A stretch of DNA of 64,000 bases from Ascaris suum (Eukaryota > Nematoda > Chromadorea > Rhabditida > Ascarididae), in contig CM024186.1 in the NCBI GenBank assembly GCA_013433145.1, positions 5,770,001 through 5,834,000 of the forward strand, given 5' to 3'. The translations under genes and the position numbers were made by a program. Below, one piece after another: positions 12,807 through 25,600 of the stretch. The notes under the pieces are model-generated. The model had not been told where the DNA came from and did no database searches. It saw only the letters and a list, made by a program, of their open reading frames with translations. The number at the start of each line of letters is the position of its first letter. Within the stretch, counting starts at the first letter, position 1.

Positions 12807-15800
12807 ATGGATGCGATGAATGATAAAGAATGGACGTTGGACGATTTTGAAGTGGGTAGACCATTGGGTAAAGGTAAATTCGGTAACGTTTACCTAGCAC
12901 GAGAGGTCGACTCGAAATTTGTTGTCGCTATAAAAGTCCTCTATAAAGAGCAATTAGCAAAACATTGTGTTCAGCAGCAATTACGACGAGAAATCGAGAT
13001 TCAATATCATCTTCGGTTTGTCAATATATTTCTCTTTTATTGCTCGAGTGTTTTTCAAATATTTGAAATCTATGACAAATTTTAAATCTCTGCTTTATTT
13101 GTGTTTTATTTTGAACTAAATCTTCAATTATTTATTTATTCCTAGTAAATAATACACTTAATACAAGAGAAATAAATTAGACGGTAATAAGAAATCGGAA
13201 CTTATAATGTCTTTCTTTTATTGCTCGACTTTAAATTAAACGTTCTAGTTGAGCAATCGAAAAATGAAAGACTTCTAAACTGTTCCATTACCTACATTAT
13301 TTTTATGTATTCCGTTGAGTTTATTTCGACAATCAGCGGATTTTATTTTGTTTCGATTTAGTTCACTTTATTATCGGAAATTATTTCATCGTTCCTCTTA
13401 AAAGTTTTTCATTTATGTTATATATTCAATTCAATTAAGTTCCATAGTTTTGTCGACTATCCCTTACACACATACTAGATTAGCTTAGATTTATTCGTTC
13501 TCTCAGTAAATTTACTGCTCTAAATTTTTCTATAGGAGTTAACAGTAACGGTTATGCTGTGGCTCTTCATTACACCTTCTAAACGAAAAGGTAATTAATA
13601 TGTAATAATTATAACTAATGATTAATAATCAATGTAATATATAAAGGTAACTAATATATGTATTCAAAGGTAATCCCCGTTAGTTTTGATGAAATTTTAA
13701 AGGCTTTTATATGTGAGATGAATAATCTCTGTTTTTAAAATTTCTGTGGATGGTTGCTTGTTTTTATTTTTCAGTCATCCAAATATACTACGGCTTTTTG
13801 GATATTTTCATGATTCGGCACGAGTTTATCTCATTCTTGAGTTTGCGTCACGTGGTTGTCTCTATGCTGAACTTCAAAAGGTATTCTTCTTTAGATACCT
13901 TTCGGGAACTTAATTAGTGCTCAATAGGTGATATATAGGTGTATAATTTAAAGCGTCGATAAAGGAGCGGAGAGGAAATCATTTAGCTAATCGACTATTG
14001 TTAGCATTCATTGTGTATCCAGGAAAGATATTTTGTGGCACTTGATCAACCTATATTCGTAAAAGATTAGGTGAGCAGTATTGATTGATACCAAGAAAAG
14101 ACTCGGCGTTAAGTCCTTCCCCCACCCACCCCGCTTTTTCTCCCTCTTCTATATTTCCCATCCGGTTTCCATTTTCCATATCGTTGATTGCGATCCATTT
14201 TGTTTCGTTGAATGATGAATTCTGTATTTTGCATTTTTTTCGTAATTTTTAAGGTTTGCTTTGATTCTGTAGAGAGGCAAATTGTTACTAATTCACTATT
14301 AGCCATTCTATTTACGATTATTACGAGTTAGCGTCAATGTGTTTATCCATCGTTCAAAAATCTGTTATCTGAATCGCGAAAATTCAAGTACAAATTGATA
14401 CCTTTTATTAGCTATCATTTAAAAAATGATTTATTATATTTGGTGTTAATTTTTTTGTATGTGCGTTTTTTAAATTTATCAATTATCAACTTTTATTTCG
14501 CCTTATCTATCATTTTAATTTTTCATAAAATTTTCAGCTAATTTTTCATTAGCACTTCAGTGTAAAAGATTTGAACCACGACGAGCAGCGGCATACGTTT
14601 GTCAATTAGCATCTGCGATTGAATATTGTCATCAGAAGAGAGTTATGCATCGAGATATTAAACCGGAAAATGTTTTAATCAATGGGAAAGGTGACCTGAA
14701 AATTGCCGATTTCGGATGGTCTGTACATGAGCCTTCGTCAAAGTAAGTTCTTATCGTCGAGGTGGAGTTCTTATTGTCGATTGTCTGATCTCTACAACAT
14801 CAGGTGTTTACCGGGATTGCAAAGGGAGATATAGTGCCACGATAGAGGTGCCGATCGGCAATTTCACCACTCCGTGTTGATAGGACGTTGTTTGTGCCCG
14901 ACAGCGTTTCAGCATCTTACCTTTTAAATCATAGTGACCTTTTTTATGGACTTTGCTATCCATTAAATCTTAATTAACAGCAAAACCATTCAGTTTTCTA
15001 TCCAACATTTGATTATCTCACAGCACGTTGTTATTTAATAATACCATGACCAACGTGCCAGCCATGGCCTATATTAGCGGTGTAAGGTAAAGGTGGCCAA
15101 TAAGGAAAACAGGTATGATAGATCAATATTAGTGCCATATGCGGGTTTCATTAATGTGTAGTCGCAGTTTGTTTTCATATAAATGAGTGTAGCTGGAGGT
15201 GCTGGTGAAGCATTTCTTATCTCCATCTTGATATTTGGTTTGTGTTGTTATTTAACAGCCGACGTTGTTTCTGGTCTGGAATGACCGGTTTTGTTGGACG
15301 AAGTTTGCAAGGCTTAAGGGGCTGTAGGTTACCCTACCCAACCTTACCTCATGACGTTGACGAATAAAAAACTATTTACAGGTAAGTTGACACCTGCGTG
15401 GTGTAGATCATCATCTATTTATATCGGATCACTAGTACTCTTGCGGGCATACCTTATTTGCTGCATGTAAGAGATCCTTCAATTAAGCAAATTTCGGGGC
15501 TTGTTGGGGTTATGTTTTGCTTTATACGGTATGCATTGTTTCAAAATGAATGAACGAGTACACTTATTGAAGACGTCAAACAATTTGTGGTACGTTGGAT
15601 TATTTACCACCCGAAATGGTGATGAATAAGATGCATGATGCGATGGTCGATAATTGGTCACTCGGGGTGATGCTTTATGAATTTCTTGTTGGAAGACCAC
15701 CATTCGAGGCTAAGGTTGAATTACCTTTCTGTTGTTTTTTTTTAATTTTTATTTTCTTTAATGCTCAATTATCGTTCAGTTGGCTCTATTGCCGATTTGG

Positions 15801-17593
15801 ATAATTGATGATCTTGGACTGAGATCCATTTGGGATGAGATTTTTTCCTCTCGACTTATTTCGTTTCACATTGAGGTCGAATAAATTGTCGTTGATGTCG
15901 AAAAGGTTGTTTTGACAAGGTGAAGAGCGAGGAAAGTGGAAAAGGAAGGGCGGAAAAATGCGTAGTTCGGAGGAAGTTGTTGGTAGAAGACTAATTCCGA
16001 TATTATTTATAAATTTCAAGAAAGAAACGTTTAGTTTTGCGTGCTTTCATTTTTTTTTTGTATTGCCTCATCTGCCGGATTATTTTTGCATAATTGAAAA
16101 CTTTTATATGAAGGTTATAAATAGGGTCTAAATGTTCGATTTAAAATTAATTTTGCTAATGGAATTAGGAATAATTGACGGATATTTTTATTTTTTATTT
16201 TTATTTTTTATTAAGTGAAATATTAAAAAATAGTTTTGATATCAATAAGTGATAAATTCTCTTATGCCGATGATCAGTTAGGAATTTTATAGCGTAACAC
16301 ATTTGCAGATGATTTATGATCTTTAACTGTGGAGTTTATTAGTGACTCTCTTTTGATATTCACCGGAAATTGTTAAGTTTCATTAGAAAAGTTGAGAATG
16401 GCATATAAGTGAATATATTTCTGATTAACATATGAAAATTCGAGGATCGATCCACGTCAAGTGAACATGCTCTTGTATCGGCAAATGGATTTGCTGATCG
16501 ATCGTAGTTGCTTATGTTCTGTTCCGGTGAATCGTTACCTATGAGTAATCAGTATGCGTACAGCTGTAAGTAAATAAAATATATTCGAATGAAAAAAGCA
16601 ATATGATCTTTTGATTGTATTTTGTAAGATGAGTTTATATATATTACAATGTTTATCGAAAAATGAGCACTAACATGCTCAGAAAAGGATGGTAGCCTAA
16701 AGTCAACTACCTTGTCTCCTGTACAGTACGGGTACTTTCTTATAGGAGCAGAAAGAAACTTTTGCAAAGATAATGGCATGCGTTATCCGCTATCCATCGG
16801 ATATTTCGGTACCTGATGGTGCTAAAGATTTAATCAGCAAGGTTTGTTTTCAATATTGATCCTTCGACAGGTGCACAGGTTTAATTATTGCTTCCATTCT
16901 CATCAATGCCGCTTTTATGCTTGCAACGTTGGCTGTAGCATATTTGGGTGAAAGTTTGCACCCCCATCATTTTCTCAGCGTTTATCACACCTGTATTTTT
17001 AATAAGATTACCTGGTAGCTTAATTTATTTGTCTTATTTGAAAGTGTCATAACGTTAATTCAAAACGCATAATGAATCTTCTGACGAATATAAATTGAAA
17101 ACCCCCTCCACCTAGCATAGTTTTCTACACAACTCCTTTCAGTGAAGAAATTTTACCAATCCAGGTATACCTTTGCGTACAAATATAATTATCTCACCAA
17201 GAGGCTTTCGTAATTCAAACCTTTTCTGTGAAAATGTTCATTGGGCACCTTACTGTTAGGAGGTAGCCATAAGTCTTAGCTGGGTTGGATTATTCGCAGC
17301 ATTAGTAATTGCACCGATCCATTTTATGTACATCACTAGGCCAGTTTCGCACCTCCAGATGTTTACAAGTAAGGTGTGCCAACATTCAGAGGTAGATTAC
17401 AAGTAACGAAATAGTCACTTTCTTTTTGCAGTTACTACGAAAGGAACCTTCAGAACGTCTTCCGTTGACCGATGTGTTGACTCATGCTTGGATTGATGAA
17501 GTGCTAGCACCACAACGTCGTGCAGCTGGTGACTCCCGATCGTTGGGCCCTATGCAAGTATCAGAGGCTGAGGTCCAGCAACAACAACGCTAA
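12790..17593 (+). CDS. Aurora-family serine/threonine kinase, six exons
   Basis: Mitotic kinase of the Aurora/Ipl1 family (the nematode homologue would be AIR-1 or AIR-2). Coding exons are 12807-13015, 13775-13880, 14561-14742, 15573-15714, 16746-16841 and 17432-17593, all in phase, giving 298 aa. Visible motifs: glycine loop [16 protein letters not shown] lysine, HRDIKPEN catalytic loop, IADFGWS (DFG), activation-loop [14 protein letters not shown] with the conserved phospho-threonine, VDNWSLGV, and [12 protein letters not shown] near the end. Aurora-specific features are the FGWSVH segment and the DYLPPEM context. The N-terminal extension is only a few residues, as short as in Aurora B/C-type proteins or shorter. 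The C-terminal tail is Gln-rich. The ATG at 12807 lies 17 nt after a strong TTTTTGCAG acceptor; this may be a trans-splice site, or the exon may continue an unseen upstream exon because that frame is open. Confidence 0.95.
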
Positions 17594-18313
17594 TGCCGAA
17601 GCATTCCTTTTTCTTTTCCGGTTTTGGTGGCTAAGACTGACTTAAAAGGAGAAGAAACCATAATGAGAGAGGATTGCATATTTATTGATAAGGAAGAGTG
17701 GTAGGGTTTATCTCCTTCATGATCACTTCCGCCTCTTCCACTTGAAGGTGGATTGTGAAGCGATCTTGCAATGCCAAGTTTTGCATATATTTTTTTGCTT
17801 GTCCTCTCAACCGAACTCAGCCAAGAAGCGTTTGTTTAATTTAGGTTATCGTCTATCACTGTTTAGTATCAGTGGTTAGGATGGTAAGGGAGGAGCCGAT
17901 GAGGGGAATGGTTTTGGTGGTATACGGAATGAACTTTTGATGCAGGAGGGGTAGGGTTTGCTTACCCATCCTCCCTTCCTCGTCAAGGTTATCGAGGGGG
18001 CTCAATGAAGGGGTAGGGGATGCCAGCTCTAATTGTAACGACTGATGTTTTTTGACCATCGAACAACACCTCACTTCGATTGTTAGATTGAGTAGTGCAA
18101 TATTAAAGTAAAATTTTAAAGCGCAGATCGGTTTTGTTTATGAGGTTGGGTCGGGTGCGGGAGAAGGGCGGGGGGGGGGGGGGAGATTTCTGGAGCCATT
18201 TTCTTTCATTCCTAGATGTTTCTTTTGATTATGGTTTACATGTGTTATCTGGAGTTGATTTTAATAGTGCATTTATGTTAAGCTCTGAAATGCTCCAATT
18301 TTTGCTGTCCAAA

Positions 18314-18316
<3 letters not shown>

Positions 18317-18394
<78 letters not shown>
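18317..18394. repeat. (TA)n microsatellite
   Basis: A pure TA tract of about 78 nt downstream of the Aurora gene. Confidence 0.98.
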
Positions 18395-18397
<3 letters not shown>

Positions 18398-20360
18398 ATT
18401 GTTCACTTTATCGCCGTAAGCTTAATCTTAAATACTTTCATCAAAAAATGTGTCGAACTTTTTGAGAGGGGATTTGTCAGTAATATTTTAAAAACATTGC
18501 CATAAATTTATAAATCATCGCTGTGCCGGATTTTCCGGAATTTCTTTTTCTTCCGATCGGTTTACTTCTTATTCCAGAATTCGACGAATGGTTTCGCTCA
18601 GCGTTGAGATAAGTCTTATCAGAGTAGTTTTTTTCAATGCAAATTACATGATCAACTTATTGAAATTATTGTTCACGTATGTTTTATTTTGAAATCGTCG
18701 TTTATCAATTCGCTTGATTTTTATTTTTTACCGCACTCCTGTATTTTATATTCGAAGATGTGTGGCTGTTGTGATAGGAAAGACATGCCTTTAAACGTAA
18801 TGAAGCTTTGAATATTGCTTGGTGCAATGTCATTTAGTTTTATTGAGAGGTCTTAGTTGGATGGGGTATTTCAGTAGTATCTCAATGAAGTAAAATATTA
18901 CTCGTTTATTATTCAAAATTTTAGCGAGAATTAGCATCCTAACAAAGAAATTATGCATCTAATCTTTGATGGGATTTAATGAGTTGTGTTTTTTTTTTTG
19001 AATATGTATAATTTTTCGTATCGACGATACATCTCATATGCAAATTTCTCCACGATTCGTTCATTTATGCAAATAAGTTCTCTGTTTAGTATAATCTGAG
19101 AAATTTACCCAGTGTTAAGGAAATTTTTTATGCTTGTGGTGTTTATTTGTATATTTGAAATATATTTATCCTTAGCCATCATCTCATATTCGATGAAATG
19201 TTTCCACAAATATTCTTAATTTAATTCAATTCTTCTGCTTATTGAGTTTATTATATTATGATTTTCTTATGCAAATCTCTAAATTCTGCCTTTATAAAGT
19301 GTTCAGTTATCGCCGGATGATATTGCCCTACTATGTGTCGTTGAAGTGTATCGGAAATTCTGCATTGCATTTTAATTTTTATTTGAATATTTGGCCGTTA
19401 ATAATTATAAAATTGATTAGATGGACATCTGAAGGAAATGGAGAAGGAGTTTAAAATTTGAAGAAGGAGGGAGAAGAAATTGTTGTCATCCTCGGAACTA
19501 ATACAGTTGGCTAAAAAATTGCAGATTAATGTTTTTGATTCTCATAGGTCAACATGTACACCTGTTTCCTGCTAGTGCATACTTATGCATGATCTTTGAC
19601 CTTATGACCTTTGGCTTTGACCTATAATTCAGAATCCGAGTAAACTGCGACGGAATTGTTAGATTTTTGATTGTAAGGAAATGTGATGATAATTTCCATC
19701 ATTTTCTTTTTTTTTCCATTCTCTAAACGGCCAAATTATTTTTATGTATTGCATTGTTTTCTTTAGTTCAGCATTGATTCTTATGGCCGATTTCTCAAAA
19801 AAATGACGTCACTTGAACAACCGTTGTGCGTTTAAATTCTCTCTTCCAAGGTGTTATGGAGTGTCCTTATTTCTTTTCATTTTATGTGGCCGATTAAATA
19901 TTACAGACGTTTGAAAAAAAAAAGGTTTTAGAGTATTTTTGCATACGTATAATAATGGTTTCGATTACCGCGACCATTTTTTTCGGTGATTTTATTTGAT
20001 CTTTAACCTTTGAGGTTTATCCTGCAGATTATTAAATATGGGAGTATGATTCTCTAAACCATCGACGAGTAGTTTCAATTAAGTGTCTTTCATATTACTG
20101 TTGGTGTTTGTGTTTTGACCAAAGAATTAGAAGGTGAATACCTTCAATAAACAGGTCGTAAGTCACAGGTTGTACTTTTATTTAGGGTACAGGTAAGACA
20201 GGCAGGATTTGTGCTTTCGAAAGTGTTGCTCACTGACGGTGTTCATTGAGGCTGAGGGGTGCAAGTATTGGGCGCTCTTGGAAGTGCTTCGTGCTGGAAA
20301 GCCTCTCCAGCCTTGGCTTGAACATTTTCTTAAGGGACATTACGGTTAAAGTGGAATTGG

Positions 20361-20543
20361 TCAGCAGTCTGGGTACTGGCCAAGCAAGAAGTTATCAAAG
20401 TCAGGTTCGTCCACGACGTTGAAACTCGCACCGGAGTTATCGTTGCAAGACATCCGAATATTTGAAGTTTTGAGCCCTGATTGGGCTTTACCTTTATCTA
20501 TAAGGCAGGACCCGATGAAGCAAAGAAAGGTGGCGATCAGCAT
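20361..20543 (-). CDS. Candidate small secreted protein, unrecognised
   Basis: An open frame of 60 codons on the minus strand starting MLIATFLCFIGSCLI. It has a hydrophobic start like a signal peptide, then a polar region and an acidic, aromatic end (VVDEPDFDNFLLGQYPDC). No family is recognised and no splice partners were established. It lies in a GC-richer island that could be repeat DNA. The signal-peptide-like start is seen in the sequence; that it is a gene is inference. Confidence 0.2.
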   Translation of the reverse strand: MLIATFLCFIGSCLIDKGKAQSGLKTSNIRMSCNDNSGASFNVVDEPDFDNFLLGQYPDC

Positions 20544-22651
20544 TACTAAGTTTGACTACAATCTTTGCTACGTCTATTAGCTTATCAACGGAAAGCCGTT
20601 GTGATTTCATGAGTTCGATCAGAGCCAATTCACCTTGCTGAGGTTGTAATCCAGAGGCTTAACTCGAAGAAGTGGAGGTTTATGTCTCGGCGGAAAACAA
20701 TGGATGCTATAAAGGAGGGTTTTTATTGTTAGTGGTTGGGGGAGAGGGATCGAAAGGAATGCAAATTCATGAAGTAGAGAGATGAGGAGCTTCCTCATTA
20801 TCGTCTACCACTAAAAACTCACCCGGTTACGTTTTCCGGTGCGTGGTTAAGGCAGGATAGAGTCAAACGCATCGTATGTGCCAAGTCCTCTTTCTCCTGA
20901 TTTACAAAACATCATGACCGTGATTACATGGGTGAATCATGTCCTTCTACTATATTTGAGCATGCAAATGGCTATTTAATTCTGCTGACAGTCGTTGATT
21001 CAGGATATTGTGGATCTGCAGAAGTTTTCATATTAATTCACAAATATCGGAACCGAATGTGGGAAAGTAGTGCATGAAGTGTAATGTTGTGAATTAGTGT
21101 TATTATGTGGATTGCGATATTTTTTTTTACGCTGGAGTACTTCGAGAGGTGGAAATGAAGGGAAAGGCTAGAGTATATAAAGCAGTACTCCGGTTGGATA
21201 TGGGGTTTGCATGAATCAGGATGTTGATCTCTTTAATTCCAGTCATCGAAATTTCTGTGCTTTTGCATGGACTTTAAAAAAAAAACCATGATTTCATAAG
21301 AGAAATTTTTGGAAAAAGTGATAATCCTGGACACATATAACTTAGGAATGGGGAGGGGGAGAGGAAAGGAAGCATCAAGGCGAGGATTTCCAGTTTTTAA
21401 AAAAGACCTCTGGGTCAGGAAGGACATAAAATATCGTTCTATGGTGTTTTATAGCGATATGTCGGCTTTGAAAGGTGACAGCCGCAATGTACAGTGGCGC
21501 TGTTATTTCCATGGTATTTCTGCTTTGTCTGTTCAGGGTGTGTACGGATCAACATCTGGGTCCTCGACAAGACTAAGCCTATCTGTGGGGATAGGGAGGA
21601 CGACCTTGCTGTCGCGGTAATACCGTCTTCGGGTGAAAGAGCATATGCAGGCCACACGGTTAGGGTGCTTTAGCCACAAAGGACAGCCGGGGAGGGGACA
21701 GAGGAAGTGGATGAAGGCGCTTCCTGAGCTATGACTTAGGTTTGCTGTTCATTACGCCACAGGTAATTTGTGTTGCACGTGAATGGTTTCGGTGTGTTTC
21801 CCGAATTAAATGAATGCTGGATTAATCCATAGGGTTTTGCAATATCCAGATTCAGTTCATCGCAGTCCTCTTAACTTATCATTGCAGTGAAATATGACTA
21901 CGATGCAATCTTGCTCGCTATGTAATTCGTGAATGGAGTAATAATGGGTATCGATGCTTTGGTGCTGTTCTGGCAATAACGGCTGTGGGCGATACCTCGA
22001 GGAGTGATACTGTCGATGGAGAGGGACTTCTCTTGATCGGTATGGTTTACGACAAAATATATATCCTCTGATAGCTACCCATCCCCCTTCCCTCCCTTCC
22101 CCTTCCACAGCAAATCTGACTACCTTAACCGCGAAGGTTTCATATTTTTATGGAAATGATATCACTCAGGTACACAGGTAGTATCACAGGTGCATTAATT
22201 AGGTGGTTTCATATGGTTAAATGCGCTCTATCACCGTGATAGATAAAAAGGAGTTAGACACCGTCGAAGCGACGAAGCTATCGCCTGACTAAAAAAGTTA
22301 TTTGCAGTTTTGAAACAGTAAAGTGAGCCCTTTCATATTTTATTGAGTTTCATCATACTTCTTTTTCGTTTTTTTTTTTTTGGATTTAAAACTGATTTCT
22401 AACCTCATTTGTTTTTCCATCCCCCAAAAGCGTAGGTTTTTGCTATAGCGGTGACCCTTTCATATATAGCGCTTCATTCTTATCAACCTATAAATACAAT
22501 GTTACTCGTTAATGCAAAGGTAATGATTTCTGTAAAAATTTTTCACAGGTAAATGATAGGCAGTGATTACAGGTGGATGATTGATTACAGGTAATACGGT
22601 TTATCTTATCAAATATTGAAGAATTAAATTCATAAAGGATCTGATTTTAAG

Positions 22652-25600
22652 GCGTTGCACTCATCGGAAAAAAAAATTGATTTCATTATTCATTTAGGTA
22701 GTGGTCGTAATGTTGATAAAGTTTTATGGGATAACGATCGTGATCGTTATATTTTGCATTCACGTACTGAAGTATTCACACAACGAGCATCGAACGTATA
22801 TGGCATTATTTGTAATCACCAACAAGGTAAATTGGGGTTTAACAAATTGTCTATGACATTATTATTTTTCATTATTTATTGAGATTTATATTCGGTTCGG
22901 TTGTTTATTTTTCTCAAAAATTTTCTTCATGCTTGTTTTGTTATTTGAAATACGAAATATTAAAGGCTTTATTTAATTAAGCGGGGAATTAATTTCTTTA
23001 TATTATGCTAGTGGATGATTATGGCTACAAATGAGTGAAATATTTTAGTAGAATATATGACAAGTACCAGAAGAAATTTCAATAATTGATTGGTAAGTAT
23101 GAGTACTTCGATGCATTAAAAGTTAAGTTCGATTATTGAGGGCTTCTGAGCGGTGTTGCTTTTTTTGGTTCTCTCGTTGTCTTAAGAAAAAGGTTGATTG
23201 ATTTTGGGTGGACAAATTTTTATAAACTATTGAGATTTGTTGATACGGATGGGACTCGTATTGAAGCTGATTTAAAGTGCACTAATTTTCTGTTGCTAAT
23301 TGTTCGTTCTGTGTATGATTTCATCAAGAGACGTTCCTTCTTCACCGCTCTAGAAAGTAGTTTGCCAATTAGCCTAATTTGTTAGACTAGAATACAATGA
23401 ACTGTTTATAAAAGAAGTGAATAAGTACGCAATGAAGTAGGAAATTCGACAGTCGTATACGGAGAAAAATCAGTGGCTTACATACGAGGAGAAGAATCAC
23501 GAGTGCCCGATGGTCGTGTCATCGAATTGGATGATTGGATCCAGACCGTCACACTTCTAAACGATGGATCTGTAAGTTTTTTTTTTATTAGAAGAGAGGA
23601 TAAAATGACGTCTGGTTTATAAATGAATGATTATTTTGCGGATTCTTTGTGAAATTAGTAGAATTTAATCAAAATGTTGGCATTGAGAGAAATTTTTAAG
23701 TAAAAATTCATTGATTGAACTATTATAAGTGATCGACCGGGCGAATGCTAATTAAATATGCAAATGGATAGTCTGCAGGCTTATAAACACAAAAGACATT
23801 GTAGGTTAGAGGTTATTTCGATGCGCTGGTTTATCGACCTGCTTACGTCAAAGAGATCTTTTGTGCGTATTGATTACACAGAAAGAAAACAATTGCTTTC
23901 CGACGAAGGTCGATGCGAGCATGAGCTCAAGCCTGTCTACTATGTGATTTTCCCGAGAAACGGGGGAATTGTCTCTCATTTGGAGTAGTATCAAGGATAA
24001 TGGGAGGCCAGATATTGTAACAGCGCATCACTTATCCGTCACTTATATCGGTGATGCTTAGTCGAGCTATAGTTGAGGGAAGTATTGAATATATTTCAAG
24101 GAACTGTTGATATAATCATGGATATTTTATTCTGTTATCATTCATACGTTTTCCTTTCATCTTAGTTGACGTGCGATTTTTTCTTCGATTGTTTTATGAG
24201 GCATTTGCTGCAATTGAAAGGAATGAATTTATTAAATTTGAAATACGTCTATACGCTGCTGATTGAGGTGATTCTTTCTAATGATTAGCTGATAGGCGTT
24301 GATAACGGTGATACGATAGCAGTTAACGCTGAATGCTGCGCAAACCTTTATGATAGAGCATAAGTTAGTTTTACTGGCTTCTATAAAGGGCCTTAACTTA
24401 TCCAGTTGAGGTCATGGATCTTTCGAATGTGAGGTATTCTTATGCAGTATTATATTATTGTTGTATGTTTTATTATTTATTAAATATTTTCTTGTAGTTG
24501 GCAATTCTCTTTGCATCGAATACAGTCGCCGTTTATGAGGTGAATGAATCCATCGAAGAGGATTTGATATGTTTCAATGAACGTAGACGTATTCGTTGCT
24601 CTCATAAAGCAATCTGTAAGTTTATTTTATTGGGTTTATATATTTTATTGTTAGTACAATTGCATATATCAAGGTGTAATCTCTCTTAATAAATGGGTAT
24701 TCGATTATTGATTAGGCTAAAATGCGCCTTGATTATTATGGATTTCCCATTCCATTTCCGCCATTTGCCCATTTTCCTCGGATTCCACTCATGCTGGCAT
24801 TTTTGAATCTTATTTTGACTGAATTTTAGCTGTATAGTGTTGTTCAAGTTAAGTGGTAGAATGTTTGCGTCGAAATTACTCTGTGGTCATCTCAGTTACG
24901 AGTGTTGGAAGCACTACTCGTGCTCGAAAATGCCTTCCAGTCCTTTTTGGGTGGCCTCTATGAGTGCACTTTTATTCAAAAAATAGACAAGCTAAAGGTT
25001 TTGAACTTCAGTCATTTGTGAGGAAGTCGAACCCAGTGGTATGTGAGCTACGCGGTGTTAACAATTTGTTACTCGATGTCATGAAGTGAGGTAATTAATA
25101 CCTCTGTTACAAAAGTAATATTTATTTAGGTTGTATTCGTTACTCGAAGGAACAACATGGCGTAATCTGCGTGCAGTTGTTGGTACTGTCTTTGGAGAGA
25201 TATTGATATGGCATCCTTCAGTAGGCGCTCAGGTATCACAGCGTTTGATAGGTCATACGGTGAGCTCTTTTTGAAATTGTCTTATGGAGGGATGCAGATT
25301 TCCTGTGCATGAGGGTAGGAAATTGTTTGCATATTTTATGGTTTATCCTGCTTCTGCTTCCTTTTTTCGTGTCATAGAGAGGTTGGGGAGGAGGAAAGGA
25401 AGGGAGATAGAGGGTATTTTGCATTTCTTTTTTTGTTACTGATAAATGCTATGAAGGGAATATAGGCAGATGGTCGTTGTATTATTTCGGATGCTGCATT
25501 CAGCTTATTTGCTTATATTTAAAAAGGAATATTTTTGAACGGAATGTTTCGTAGGCAAGAATGTCGACAGCTGAAGCCTTTAAACCTTCAGTAATATATG

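Larger units (their letters stand above)
17594..22651. other. Intergenic region between Aurora kinase and WDR6
   Basis: The region holds the Aurora 3' UTR, a G-rich run (18166-18184), a (TA)n tract (18317-18394), and two GC-richer islands at about 20150-20720 and 21440-21730 whose origin I cannot identify. One small secreted-protein-like frame (20361-20543, minus) is listed separately. The missing 5' exon or exons of WDR6 should lie in the right-hand part. Confidence 0.5.
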
